Of a DNA stretch of 54,701 nucleotides, positions 43,525-52,379 are shown in pieces (position 1 is the first letter of the stretch; each line of letters starts with the position of its first letter). Under the pieces are notes generated by a model. That model ran no database searches, was not told the DNA's origin, and saw nothing but the letters and a program-made list of their open reading frames with translations. Made by a program: the position numbers and the translations under genes. The stretch comes from an uncultured beta proteobacterium. GTDB taxonomy: Bacteria > Pseudomonadota > Gammaproteobacteria > Burkholderiales > Burkholderiaceae_C. Location: contig CAILAY010000028.1 in the NCBI GenBank assembly GCA_903832285.1, positions 1 through 54,701 on the forward strand, written 5' to 3'.

Positions 43525-45341
43525 GGCCTGAGTTCCCAATCCGCACCTCCCAGGTAGGCTTCCAGCACCAGCGGATTGGCCTGTACCTGGGTGGGAGAAC
43601 CCTGGGCGATGACCTTGCCGAACTCCATCACGGTGATGCAGTCAGCGATGTTCATGACAAATTCCATGTCGTGCTCCACCAGCAAGATGGCCAAGCCCTC
43701 CTGGCTAAGTTGCTTGAGCAAACTGGCCAGCGCCAGCTTTTCCTGATGGCGCAAGCCCGCCGCCGGCTCGTCCAGCAGAAGGATGCAGGGTTGCCCGCAG
43801 AGCGCACGGGCAATTTCCACCAGGCGTTGCTGTCCCAACGGCAGTGAACCTGCCGGCCTGTGCACTTGCGCTTCCAGGCCGCAGCGCGAGATCTGGCGAC
43901 CCGCCTCCTCGCGCAGGCACGCTTCCTCGGCGCGGTCAAGACGCAGCATGGACGCGATCCAGCCGCTTGCGCCCCGCTGGTGTGCGCCAAGCGCCACGTT
44001 GTCGATCACACTGCGGGTCGCGAGCAGCCGCACGTGCTGGAACGTGCGGCTCAGGCCGCTGCGTGCAAATGCTCGTGCGGGCTGCCCAACCATGTCCTTG
44101 CCGAGCAAGGTGACGACGCCGGCGTCGGGTTCGTCAACCCCCGATATGAGGTTGAAGAACGTTGACTTGCCTGCACCGTTGGGTCCAATCAAGGCGTGCA
44201 GTTCACCGGCGTGGATTTCCAGATTGACTTTGGCGTTGGCCAGCAATCCGCCGAATCTTCGTGTGACACCGCTGGCACACAGCACGGCGCTTCCCCTTGA
44301 AGGAAGCTTGCGCTCGGCCAGCCTGCGAAGACCCGGCTCATGCGCTACTGAACGAGCTTTTAGAAGGCGGCTGGTCCTGAGCACCAGACTGGGCCACAGG
44401 CCGTCGGGGAAATGCTGCAGGACCAGCAGCATCAGCAGGCCAAAGACCACGACTTCAAAGTTGCCGCTGGCGCCCAGCAGGCTGGGCAGGATGTCCTGCA
44501 GGTACTGCTTCATCAAGGTGATGAGTGCGGCGCCCAGCACTGCTCCCCACAAGTGGCCGGCGCCACCCACAACGGCCATGAACAGGTACTCGATACCGAC
44601 GTTCAGGTTGAAGGGCGTGGGATTGACAAAGCGCTGCAGGTGCGCGTAGAGCCAGCCCGAGAGGCTGGCCAGCAGAGCGGCCAGGACAAACACCTTGATG
44701 CGATAGTGGGCCGTGTCGACGCCCATGCTTTCGGCCATGACGCGACCCGACTTCAATGCACGTATGGCTCGGCCTTCGCGCGAATCCAGCAGGTTGTGCA
44801 ACGCCCAGACCGTCAACAACAGCACGGTCCACGTGAGCAGACCCAGTTCACGCACCGACTTCAAGGTCAGACTCCCAAGCGTCAGCGCCGGCAACCCGGC
44901 CATGCCTGTGTGACCGCCAAGAAAGTCAAGGTTGCCAAACAGGAAGTAAAGACTCAGGCCCCAGGCAATCGTCCCCAGCGGCAGGTAATGGCCCGACAGG
45001 CGCACCGTCACCGAGCCCAGCATCCAGGCCAGTGTGGCGCTCAGAACAAGCCCTGCCAGCAATCCCTCCCACGGTAGCCAGGCAGAGCCCGGCGCCAGAC
45101 CCAGCCACGCAGCCGCGCCGGGATCAGTACAGAACCATGCGGTGGCGTATGCACCCAGGCCCACGAAAGCCGCCTGTCCAAACGAGGTCATTCCGCCAAT
45201 TCCGGTGAGCATCACCAGGCCGACGGCAACCAGTGCATACAGGCCGACATAGTTCAGCATCGTGACGGTGAACTCAGGCAGGAATCCCCATGAACCCAAC
45301 AGCAGAACCACAGCTCCCAGGATCAGCTGACGTTGGCTCAC
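43521..45341 (-). CDS. Fused LivM permease-LivG ATPase
   Basis: 606 residues in one open frame. The N-terminal part (about 1-315) is a LivM permease with about nine helices (LYALVAVGLVMLTGIGGMTSFGQAAFVGLGAYA; loop RAIRALKSGRVMAESMGV). After a basic linker, about 350-606 is a complete LivG ATPase (Walker A GPNGAGKST, signature LPLGQQRLVE, Walker B ILLLDEPAAGL, LLVEHDMEFV). It starts with GTG 45341 overlapping the livH2 stop (GTGA). The signature has Pro-Leu-Gly in place of Ser-Gly-Gly. Such fusions exist in some proteobacteria; both halves look functional. Confidence 0.92.
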   Translation of the reverse strand: MSQRQLILGAVVLLLGSWGFLPEFTVTMLNYVGLYALVAVGLVMLTGIGGMTSFGQAAFVGLGAYATAWFCTDPGAAAWLGLAPGSAWLPWEGLLAGLVLSATLAWMLGSVTVRLSGHYLPLGTIAWGLSLYFLFGNLDFLGGHTGMAGLPALTLGSLTLKSVRELGLLTWTVLLLTVWALHNLLDSREGRAIRALKSGRVMAESMGVDTAHYRIKVFVLAALLASLSGWLYAHLQRFVNPTPFNLNVGIEYLFMAVVGGAGHLWGAVLGAALITLMKQYLQDILPSLLGASGNFEVVVFGLLMLLVLQHFPDGLWPSLVLRTSRLLKARSVAHEPGLRRLAERKLPSRGSAVLCASGVTRRFGGLLANAKVNLEIHAGELHALIGPNGAGKSTFFNLISGVDEPDAGVVTLLGKDMVGQPARAFARSGLSRTFQHVRLLATRSVIDNVALGAHQRGASGWIASMLRLDRAEEACLREEAGRQISRCGLEAQVHRPAGSLPLGQQRLVEIARALCGQPCILLLDEPAAGLRHQEKLALASLLKQLSQEGLAILLVEHDMEFVMNIADCITVMEFGKVIAQGSPTQVQANPLVLEAYLGGADWELRP

Positions 45342-46366
45342 TCTTCGTCCTCGACGCGTCGACTGTTCAACGAACGCCACCACAGCACCGGAATGATCAG
45401 GGTGAACACGATCACTTCCTTGAATGCGCTGGCCCAAAATGACGAGAACGATTCCAGCATGCCCACCAGCAGGGCACCGGCCAGTGCCACAGGGTAACTT
45501 GCAAGGCCTCCGATGATGGCCGCAACGAAACCCTTCAGTCCGATCAGGAACCCGGTGTCGTAGTAGACCGTTGTCAGCGGCGAAATCAGCAGGCCCGAAA
45601 CGGCACCTACGAGCGCGGCCAGGGCAAAACTCAGATCACCGGACAGTTCAGTCGGGATGCCCATGAGCCGGGCGCCGACCCGATTCATCGCCGTTGCACG
45701 CAACGCCTTGCCTACGATCGTGCGCTCGAAGAACAGGAACAGCGTGGTCACCAGCAGCGCCGCCACCCCGATGACGACCAGCGACTGACCATTGACTTGA
45801 ACACCGCCAAGATCGAGTTGGAGTTCGGAATACGCCATCGTGCGCGAGCCCTCGGCGCCGAAATAGTACAAACCCAATCCCACCATGACCCCGTGCAGCG
45901 CCACCGACACGATCAGCAGCGTCAATACGGTGGCATGCGCCAGCGGCCGGTAGGCGAGACGGTACAGAAGTGGCCCCAGCGGCGTGATCACCAACAGGGT
46001 GGCGATCGTTTGCGCCATCAATGTGACAGGGGCAAGGACCAGAATATCAAGCGCCGCCAGCGCCGGCAGAAGCACGGCCCAGACCAGCGTTGAACCCCAT
46101 TCGACCGCCAGACCACGACTGTGCCGCACCGTCTCCAGCAGCAACGTGAGTGCCGCCACGGCCAACAGCAGCCACAGGGTACCCGGGCAGCGGCCCAACT
46201 GCAGCATCGCCATGGTCAGCGCGCCATAGGTGACGAACTCGCCCTGCGGAATGAAGATCACCCGGGTGACCGAGAACACCAGCACCAACGCCAACGCCAT
46301 CAGTGCATAAACCGCCCCATTGACAATGCCATCCTGCGCAAGCGCCAAGGCGATCTGTGTATCCAT
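45338..46366 (-). CDS. Branched-chain-type ABC transporter permease LivH, second system
   Basis: 342-residue membrane permease, longer than the usual 290 because of an insertion of extra hydrophobic segments near residues 55-135. LivH hallmarks are GIVNGAVYALMALALVLVFSVTRVIFIPQGEFVTYGA at the N-terminus and GKALRATAMNRVGARLMGI in the cytoplasmic loop. The ATG overlaps the livK2 stop (TGATG). The C-terminus is acidic (RRVEDEE). Confidence 0.9.
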   Translation of the reverse strand: MDTQIALALAQDGIVNGAVYALMALALVLVFSVTRVIFIPQGEFVTYGALTMAMLQLGRCPGTLWLLLAVAALTLLLETVRHSRGLAVEWGSTLVWAVLLPALAALDILVLAPVTLMAQTIATLLVITPLGPLLYRLAYRPLAHATVLTLLIVSVALHGVMVGLGLYYFGAEGSRTMAYSELQLDLGGVQVNGQSLVVIGVAALLVTTLFLFFERTIVGKALRATAMNRVGARLMGIPTELSGDLSFALAALVGAVSGLLISPLTTVYYDTGFLIGLKGFVAAIIGGLASYPVALAGALLVGMLESFSSFWASAFKEVIVFTLIIPVLWWRSLNSRRVEDEE

Positions 46367-47511
46367 CAGGGCTGGTATTTCCAGGCGCCGCCCTCAATCT
46401 TGACCATCACACGAGCGCGCTGGTCCAGGCCCAGATGGTCCGTCGCGGACATGTTGAAGACGCCATGCGCGCCGGCCACTTCCTTGGCCGATTCCAGCGC
46501 GTCACGCAAGGCGATACGGAATTCAACTGTGCCAGGCTTGGCTTTCTTGAGCGCTGCAGCGGCCGCAACCTCCATGAGTTTTCCGGCATCCCAGGCATGT
46601 CCTCCAAAGGTTGAAACGGAACCGCGGCCGTTGGCGGCCTCGTATTTTTCGACATACGCCGTTGCAGACTTCTTCAGGGGATGATTCGCCGGTAACTGGG
46701 AGGCCACCAGCACCGGGCCGGAGGGCAGGAAGGTGCCCTCCACGTCCTTGCCGCCGACCCGCAGAAAATCGTTGTTGGCCACGCCGTGCGTCTGGTAGAA
46801 CTTGCCGTTGTAGCCGCGTTCCTTGAGCGCCCGCTGCGGCAGTACCGCCGGTGTACCGGAGCCGGCAATCAGCACGGCATCGGGTTTCACCGACATGATC
46901 TTCAGCACTTGCCCGGTGACCGATGTGTCCGTGCGGTTGAAGCGCTCGTTGGCGACGATCTGAATCCCTTTGAGTGCGGCGATTTTGCTGAATTCCTGAT
47001 ACCAGCCCTCACCGTAGGCGTCAGCAAAACCGATGAAGCCCACCGACTTGATGCCGTTGTCGGCCATGTGCGCGGCAATGGCCAGCGACATCATGATGTC
47101 GTTCTGCGGGGTCTTGAACACCCATCGCTTTTTGGCGTCCTGGGGCTCGACGATGCGGGCAGAGGCCGCCATGGAAATCATCGGCGTCTGGGTCTCGGCG
47201 GCGACATCGATCATGGCCAGCGAATTGGGCGTGGTGGTGGAACCCAGCAGCACATCCACCTTGTGCTCATTGATCAGCTTGCGGGCATTGGTGACGGCAG
47301 CTGTCGTGTCCGACGCGTCATCCAGGACAATGTAGTTGACCTTTTGCCCGCCAATGAGAGTCGGCATAAGCGCAATCGTATTCTTTTCGGGTATGCCCAA
47401 GGAGGCGGCCGGCCCGGTCGCCGACACCGTGACACCGACCGTGATGTCGGCGTGCGCTGCAAATGCAGCCATCAATGCGGCGGTGACCACCCATACTTTT
47501 TTGTAGACCAT
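46366..47511 (-). CDS. Periplasmic substrate-binding protein LivK-type, second system
   Basis: 381 residues with a signal peptide (MVYKKVWVVTAALMAAFAAHA, cleavage after AHA) and a Peripla_BP_6 fold (ITVGVTVSATGPAASLGIPEKN). ATG 47511 has GGAGAG upstream; the frame is open 28 codons further but that stretch does not resemble an export signal. It is the first gene of the liv2-dct-ligase operon. It resembles aromatic-acid-binding LivK relatives in general form only, so the ligand is unassigned. Confidence 0.92.
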   Translation of the reverse strand: MVYKKVWVVTAALMAAFAAHADITVGVTVSATGPAASLGIPEKNTIALMPTLIGGQKVNYIVLDDASDTTAAVTNARKLINEHKVDVLLGSTTTPNSLAMIDVAAETQTPMISMAASARIVEPQDAKKRWVFKTPQNDIMMSLAIAAHMADNGIKSVGFIGFADAYGEGWYQEFSKIAALKGIQIVANERFNRTDTSVTGQVLKIMSVKPDAVLIAGSGTPAVLPQRALKERGYNGKFYQTHGVANNDFLRVGGKDVEGTFLPSGPVLVASQLPANHPLKKSATAYVEKYEAANGRGSVSTFGGHAWDAGKLMEVAAAAALKKAKPGTVEFRIALRDALESAKEVAGAHGVFNMSATDHLGLDQRARVMVKIEGGAWKYQP

Positions 47512-47613
47512 TGTTTCTCTCCGGTTGGTAAAGGTTTGGAAGCAAATCGTGTGCGACGGTTGATGAAAGCGATGTTGGGTCAAGCCGCACGGCACCCAGT
47601 CGCCGCCCGGGAA

Positions 47614-47646
47614 TCACCAACGCTGGGCGCGGGCATCGATGCTCAT
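47614..47646 (-). CDS. Possible 10-residue leader peptide upstream of livK2
   Basis: ATG 47646 is preceded by a textbook AGGAG (8-9 nt spacing) and opens a frame of ten codons (MSIDARAQRW) ending in TGA. It lies about 100 nt upstream of the livK2 ATG and downstream of the predicted promoter, so it would be transcribed on the operon's leader. It could be an attenuator-type upstream frame or simply chance. Confidence 0.3.
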   Translation of the reverse strand: MSIDARAQRW

Positions 47647-47731
47647 GAAACGTGTCTCCTGCTGTTTGCCTTGACAGAATTGCGCCTTGGGTCCGACGGG
47701 TTTCCTTGAAACCACAGCGCATGTTCAAGCG

Positions 47732-47760
47732 ATTATCGTATAGCGGTACCAAAATACCAA
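47732..47760 (-). promoter_or_regulatory. Predicted promoter of the liv2-dct-ligase operon
   Basis: On the minus strand, -35 TTGGTA (47755-47760) and -10 GATAAT (47732-47737) are spaced 17 nt, predicting a start near 47725. The spacer and -35 contain TTGGTATTTTGGTACC, with GGTACC palindromic and the GGTA half repeated (inverted pair at 47745-47758), which could be an operator. No regulator gene for it is evident in the window. Confidence 0.5.
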
Positions 47761-47768
47761 CATGATTT

Positions 47769-50700
47769 TTAATTTTCCGAAAGAAAACCCCTGACCTTCA
47801 TCGAAGCCCTGGTCGCCTGAGCTTGCAACCGCATATTGGCCATCGCCTTCGCTCTGACGCTTCCAAAACCGCGCACCTGGCCGGCCAGCATGGCAAGCTC
47901 GATCGCCTGCGCATGATTGCCCGCAGTCAGCACTTCCAATACCTCGTTCATCATGGTCCGGTATTCGTTCGCGACGACATGTTCGTTCTCGCGGCCCGGG
48001 AACCACGAGAACGGGTCAAACGGCGTGCCACGCAAGCTGCGCAGGCTCGCCAGCAATTTCAGCGCCGGGCGCACCGCGGGCCCGAAGCGGCGTTTGGCGC
48101 CGGGGTCATTCCCCAAGTGCTGCTTGCGCAGGTAACGCGGCGCGAAGTGGTAGTGCACCACATAGTCGCCGGCAAACTGTTCGCGCAATGTGCGTTCCAG
48201 GCTGCCATCGGTATACAGGCGCGCCACTTCATACTCGTCCTTGAAGGCCATCAACCGGCCGTAATTCAGCGCCACCTGGCGGGTCAGTTCCAGCGGTCCA
48301 CCCGCCGGCGCAATCAAGCTCTCGGCGCTGCGCACCTGGCCGACGAAGTCCCGGTAGCGGCGGGCGTAGGCCGCGTTCTGGTAAAGCGTCAGATGTTCGC
48401 TCCAGCGCTGAACGGCGGCCTCCAGTGGCTCGCGTGCGCCGGGCTCGATCGGCACATCGGTGGCGCCCAGCAGGGCAGCGAGTTGCTCCGAAGAGTCCGC
48501 AGCCAGGCGCCCACAGGCAAAGGCCAGTATGTTGACCTCGACCGCAACGCCATTCAGTGCCAGAGCGCGTTCAATGGCGGCTCGGCTGACGGGCAGCAGT
48601 CCACGCTGCCAGGCGAATCCCAACAGCAAAACGTTGGCCGCGAGCGTGTCACCAAACAGTTGTTCGGACAGCGCTTGCGCGTCGCACGTGGCCACGGGCT
48701 CACCCCCGATGGCGTGCTGTATCTTTGCCAGCAATCCACTGGCGTGCAAATCGGCATCCGGGTTTGCCACAAAAGAAAAAGTCGGAATCTGGTTCAGGTT
48801 GGCGACCACACGGGTGCGGCCCCGCGCGGCGCATTGCAGCGCATCATCGCAAGCGCCCACCACCAGGTCACCGACAATCATGGCGTCCGCCTGCTGGGTA
48901 TCGATTCGCGCCTGATGGAGCATCCCCGGCTTGTCCGCCAACCGGACAAAGGCGATCACCGAGCCGCCCTTTTGCGCAAACCCCATGAAGTCAAGCACGC
49001 AGGCACTCTTGCCCTCGAGATGCGCCGCCGTTGCAATCAGCGCACCCACGGTGATGATGCCCGTGCCGCCGACGCCAGTGATGACCAGATCGTAAGGCGC
49101 GTCCCAGTGCCAGGGCGGCGGCTCGCCCAGTTGGTCGATCGCGCGGGTCAATGCCGTGTTGGCGATGCCCGCCCCCAGTTTTTTTCGAAGCACCGCGCCT
49201 TCGATCGTCACCAGCGCCGGGCAACTTGCTTGCACGCACGCATAGTCCTGATTGCAGACCGTTTGGTCGATCTGCCGTTTGCGCCCGAACGCAGTGGCCA
49301 GCGGACGAATGGCAACGCAGTTGGAAACGGCCGTGCAGTCACCGCAGTTCTCGCAAAGGTCCGGGTGAATGAAGACCCGCGTGCTGCGGGCAATCGCAAG
49401 CCCGCGCCGGATGCGGCGTCGTTGCTCGGTGGCACAGACCTGGTCGTAAATCAGCACCGTCACGCCGGCAGTGGCACGCAACGCGAGTTGCACGGCGTCG
49501 AGTTCTCCCCGGCCGTGAAAGCTGGTGCCGACCGGAAACGCGCCCTGGTGTTGACGCCAGCGCTGAGCATCCTCGGTAACGACAGCGATCCGTGAGACGC
49601 CCTCCGCCTCCATTTGACGGGCGATTTCCGGCACCGACAGGCGCCGGTCCACGGGCTGTCCGCCCGTCATGGCGACGGCGTCGTTGTACAGAATCTTGTA
49701 GGTGATGTTGGCCGCTGCCGCCACTGCCTGGCGGATGGCCAGATAGCCGGAATGCGAATAGGTGCCGTCGCCCATGTTCTGAAACCGGTGTGGGGCATCC
49801 GTGAAGAAGGATTGGGCCACCCAGTCAATGCCCTCGCTGCCCATGGGTACCTGGGGAAAAGTCGTGGCGCGGTTCATCCAGCCAGCCATGGCGTGACAGC
49901 CGATACCGCCGCTGGCGTCAGAGCCTTGTGGTACGAAGGTGGACAAGTTGTGCGGACAACCTGCGCAAAAGTAGGGGATGCGGCGCACACCGTCGGCCTC
50001 GTTGGCCAGCATCTCGTTGGCCACAAATTGGGGTACCCGGTCGCGCCGATCCAGTTGCGGGCGATGCCCGGCCAGCCACTGCGCCAACACGGGCATGATG
50101 CGCGACGGACGCAGTTCCCCCAAAGCGGACAGCATCGGCGCGCCGTCCAGGTGCTGCTTGCCCACGATGCGCGCACGTTGGCTGGCAGGCGCGTTATAGA
50201 GCAGCGCGCGCAACTGGTTCTCGACCACGGGCGCCTTTTCCTCCACCACCAGCACCTCGTCCAGACCGCGCACAAAGTCGAGCATGCGTGCGGGCTCCAG
50301 CGGGAAAACCAGGCCCACCTTGTACAGACGTACGCCCGCATCGGCCAATGCGTCCAGGGATATGTCCAGTCGGCGAAGGGCTTCCAGCAGGTCCAGGTGC
50401 GCCTTGCCACAGGTCACGATACCCAGAGTCGCTACGGGAGCCGGGACGACCAGCCGGTCGATCGGGTTGCTATAGGCAAATGCGCGCACCGCATCCAGTT
50501 TGGCGCTCAGGCGGGCTTCAATGCCCAGCCCCGGCAGGTCATGCAGCCGATAGTGCAAGCCCGACGCCGGGGCGGAAAAATCGGGCGCCTCATCAAAACG
50601 GGTGCGCACGCAGTCCAGGTCTACCGTGGCCGAGCCTTCCACCGTTTCCGACAATGCGATGAGCCCGCACCAGGCGCCGGAGAAACGCGACAGCGCCCAC

Positions 50701-51320
50701 CCATACAGGCCGTATTCAATGATCTCTGCGACGTTGGCGGGATGCAGCACCGGCATGCTCCAGGCCTGCATGGCCAGGTCGCTCTGGAACGGGATGCCCG
50801 AGGACACGCAGCCGTGGTCGTCCCCGGCCACCACCAGCACGCCACCGCGCGGCGATGACCCATAGGCGTTGCCGTGGCGCAGCGTGTCGCCAGCGCGGTC
50901 CACGCCCGGCCCCTTGCCGTACCAGAGTGCAAAGACGCCGTCCACGCGGCGCTGCGGGTCGCTGGCCACACGCTGAGTTCCCAATGCGCCGGCGGCCGCC
51001 AGCTCCTCGTTGATCGCGGGCATGAATCGAACCCGCTGTTGATCCAGCAAGACCTGCGCTTTCCACAACGCCAGATCGACGCCGCCCAAGGGAGAACCGC
51101 GGTAACCCGAGACAAACCCGGCAGTCTCCCACCCGCGCTCACGATCCAGACGGGCCTGCATCAGGGTCAGGCGCACCAGTGCCTGGGTGCCGGAGATCAG
51201 GATGCGACCATGCTCGGCGCTCAGGCTGTCCTCCAACCGGTAGTTCAGGAGGTCGTTGCCGGGCGGTGACGCGGTTGCGTGCAGTGTGGCTTGATGCGAC
51301 GCTTGATTGGACTCAACCAT
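47769..51320 (-). CDS. Single-chain indolepyruvate:ferredoxin oxidoreductase-family enzyme
   Basis: 1183 residues, the size of fused IorA-IorB proteins. The N-terminal half has the oxoacid oxidoreductase folds with thiamine diphosphate-binding GDGTYSHSG...YNDAVAMTGGQP. A central ferredoxin-like part has CENCGDCTAVSNC and CNQDYACVQASCP. The C-terminal half has the gamma-type domain (VITGVGGTGIITVGALIATAA, DFMGFAQKGGSV) and a helical tail. It would oxidatively decarboxylate an aryl 2-oxoacid to an acyl-CoA and reduce ferredoxin. Between hcrB and the liv2 operon it might supply electrons for HcrABC or BzdNOPQ, or form 4-hydroxyphenylacetyl-CoA in tyrosine breakdown. AAGGAT precedes ATG 51320. 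Confidence 0.88.
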   Translation of the reverse strand: MVESNQASHQATLHATASPPGNDLLNYRLEDSLSAEHGRILISGTQALVRLTLMQARLDRERGWETAGFVSGYRGSPLGGVDLALWKAQVLLDQQRVRFMPAINEELAAAGALGTQRVASDPQRRVDGVFALWYGKGPGVDRAGDTLRHGNAYGSSPRGGVLVVAGDDHGCVSSGIPFQSDLAMQAWSMPVLHPANVAEIIEYGLYGWALSRFSGAWCGLIALSETVEGSATVDLDCVRTRFDEAPDFSAPASGLHYRLHDLPGLGIEARLSAKLDAVRAFAYSNPIDRLVVPAPVATLGIVTCGKAHLDLLEALRRLDISLDALADAGVRLYKVGLVFPLEPARMLDFVRGLDEVLVVEEKAPVVENQLRALLYNAPASQRARIVGKQHLDGAPMLSALGELRPSRIMPVLAQWLAGHRPQLDRRDRVPQFVANEMLANEADGVRRIPYFCAGCPHNLSTFVPQGSDASGGIGCHAMAGWMNRATTFPQVPMGSEGIDWVAQSFFTDAPHRFQNMGDGTYSHSGYLAIRQAVAAAANITYKILYNDAVAMTGGQPVDRRLSVPEIARQMEAEGVSRIAVVTEDAQRWRQHQGAFPVGTSFHGRGELDAVQLALRATAGVTVLIYDQVCATEQRRRIRRGLAIARSTRVFIHPDLCENCGDCTAVSNCVAIRPLATAFGRKRQIDQTVCNQDYACVQASCPALVTIEGAVLRKKLGAGIANTALTRAIDQLGEPPPWHWDAPYDLVITGVGGTGIITVGALIATAAHLEGKSACVLDFMGFAQKGGSVIAFVRLADKPGMLHQARIDTQQADAMIVGDLVVGACDDALQCAARGRTRVVANLNQIPTFSFVANPDADLHASGLLAKIQHAIGGEPVATCDAQALSEQLFGDTLAANVLLLGFAWQRGLLPVSRAAIERALALNGVAVEVNILAFACGRLAADSSEQLAALLGATDVPIEPGAREPLEAAVQRWSEHLTLYQNAAYARRYRDFVGQVRSAESLIAPAGGPLELTRQVALNYGRLMAFKDEYEVARLYTDGSLERTLREQFAGDYVVHYHFAPRYLRKQHLGNDPGAKRRFGPAVRPALKLLASLRSLRGTPFDPFSWFPGRENEHVVANEYRTMMNEVLEVLTAGNHAQAIELAMLAGQVRGFGSVRAKAMANMRLQAQATRASMKVRGFLSEN

Positions 51321-51390
51321 GCTTGTCTATCCTTCGTGCCCGGATCAGGTGGATGCCGCAGTGTTCCGAGCAACTCTGGGGTCGCAGTGC

Positions 51391-52377
51391 TCAGCTGGAA
51401 ACGCTTCCCGCCAACTCGCCAATCAGTCGTTGCGCCAGCACGGCGGCAACCTGACGCCGATAGTTTGAAGGGGTGGCGGTGGTGCGCATTGGATTGACCT
51501 GTTTTTTCACCAGCTTGCCCAGTGCGTCCAGCAGTTCCTGCGTCACCACAGCGCCGCACAACGCCTCGGTGCCTTCCAGCAAAAAGGGCCGTGAATTGGT
51601 GCCCGTCAGGGCCACCCGCAAATCGCGCAACACGCCATCGGTCATAACGATGCACGCGCCAACACCTGCCAGCGGGAAGTCAATCGCTGCACGCACCCTG
51701 GCCTTGCGGTAGCCGCAACGCATGCCTTCAGGCTGGGCCGCAATGTGCACGCCCGTGACCAGTTCCCCCGCATGCAACGCCAGCGGCCGAGCGCCGTCAT
51801 CGACGTAGAAATCGGCCAATGGAATGCTGCGTGGACCCAGCGCCCCCAGAATGTCGACGCGGGCATTCAGCGCGATCAGCGCCGGGGCCAGATCGCCGCT
51901 CCAGGCGGCGTGGCAACGCCCCCCTTGGGGTGCGACGTGACAGACGTCGCCGCGATGTTTCAGGCAGTAGTCGTTGGATTGCCGCCACCACTCGCTCTGG
52001 TTGTAAAAGACACACCGCGTATCCAGGCACAGGTTGCCTCCCAGCGTAGCGACCGCGCGGTGACCCGGTCCGGCGATTGACGCGGCAGCCTGGGACAGCG
52101 CAGGCATTTCGGACCGGATATCGGCGTGCAACTCGAGTTGCTGCAGCGTCACCCCGGCGCCAATGTGCCATACGTCTGCCCCGCGCCGGATGTGCCGCGT
52201 CTCGGCGATGCCGCTCAGGTCGATCAACGGGTCGGGCGCGCCTATGCCGTGGCGCAGGTTGGGCAGCAGATCGGTGCCGCCTGCAATCAGGCGGCCGCCC
52301 GGGTGGGCCTGCAACAGGGCCAGCGCCTGCGCCATCGACTTGGGCGAATGCAGCACGAAAGGGGTCATGGAGTCCAT
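51391..52377 (-). CDS. hcrB: 4-Hydroxybenzoyl-CoA reductase, beta (FAD) subunit
   Basis: 328 residues of the xanthine-dehydrogenase FAD-subunit family (FAD loop LIAGGTDLLPNLR; second loop ATLGGNLC). An insert with four Cys at 122, 138, 146 and 155 is the hallmark of this enzyme: it binds an extra [4Fe-4S] cluster absent from other members, and the spacing equals what I recall for Thauera aromatica HcrB. The enzyme removes the para-hydroxyl of 4-hydroxybenzoyl-CoA reductively, giving benzoyl-CoA for the bzd pathway. It begins 2 nt after the hcrA stop and ends 70 nt before the oxidoreductase gene. Confidence 0.95.
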   Translation of the reverse strand: MDSMTPFVLHSPKSMAQALALLQAHPGGRLIAGGTDLLPNLRHGIGAPDPLIDLSGIAETRHIRRGADVWHIGAGVTLQQLELHADIRSEMPALSQAAASIAGPGHRAVATLGGNLCLDTRCVFYNQSEWWRQSNDYCLKHRGDVCHVAPQGGRCHAAWSGDLAPALIALNARVDILGALGPRSIPLADFYVDDGARPLALHAGELVTGVHIAAQPEGMRCGYRKARVRAAIDFPLAGVGACIVMTDGVLRDLRVALTGTNSRPFLLEGTEALCGAVVTQELLDALGKLVKKQVNPMRTTATPSNYRRQVAAVLAQRLIGELAGSVSS

Positions 52378-52379
52378 GG

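Noticed and set aside
43521-45341. Fused livMG as an assembly error or frameshift product
   Set aside because: The join is in frame, with a continuous basic linker and intact motifs on both sides.
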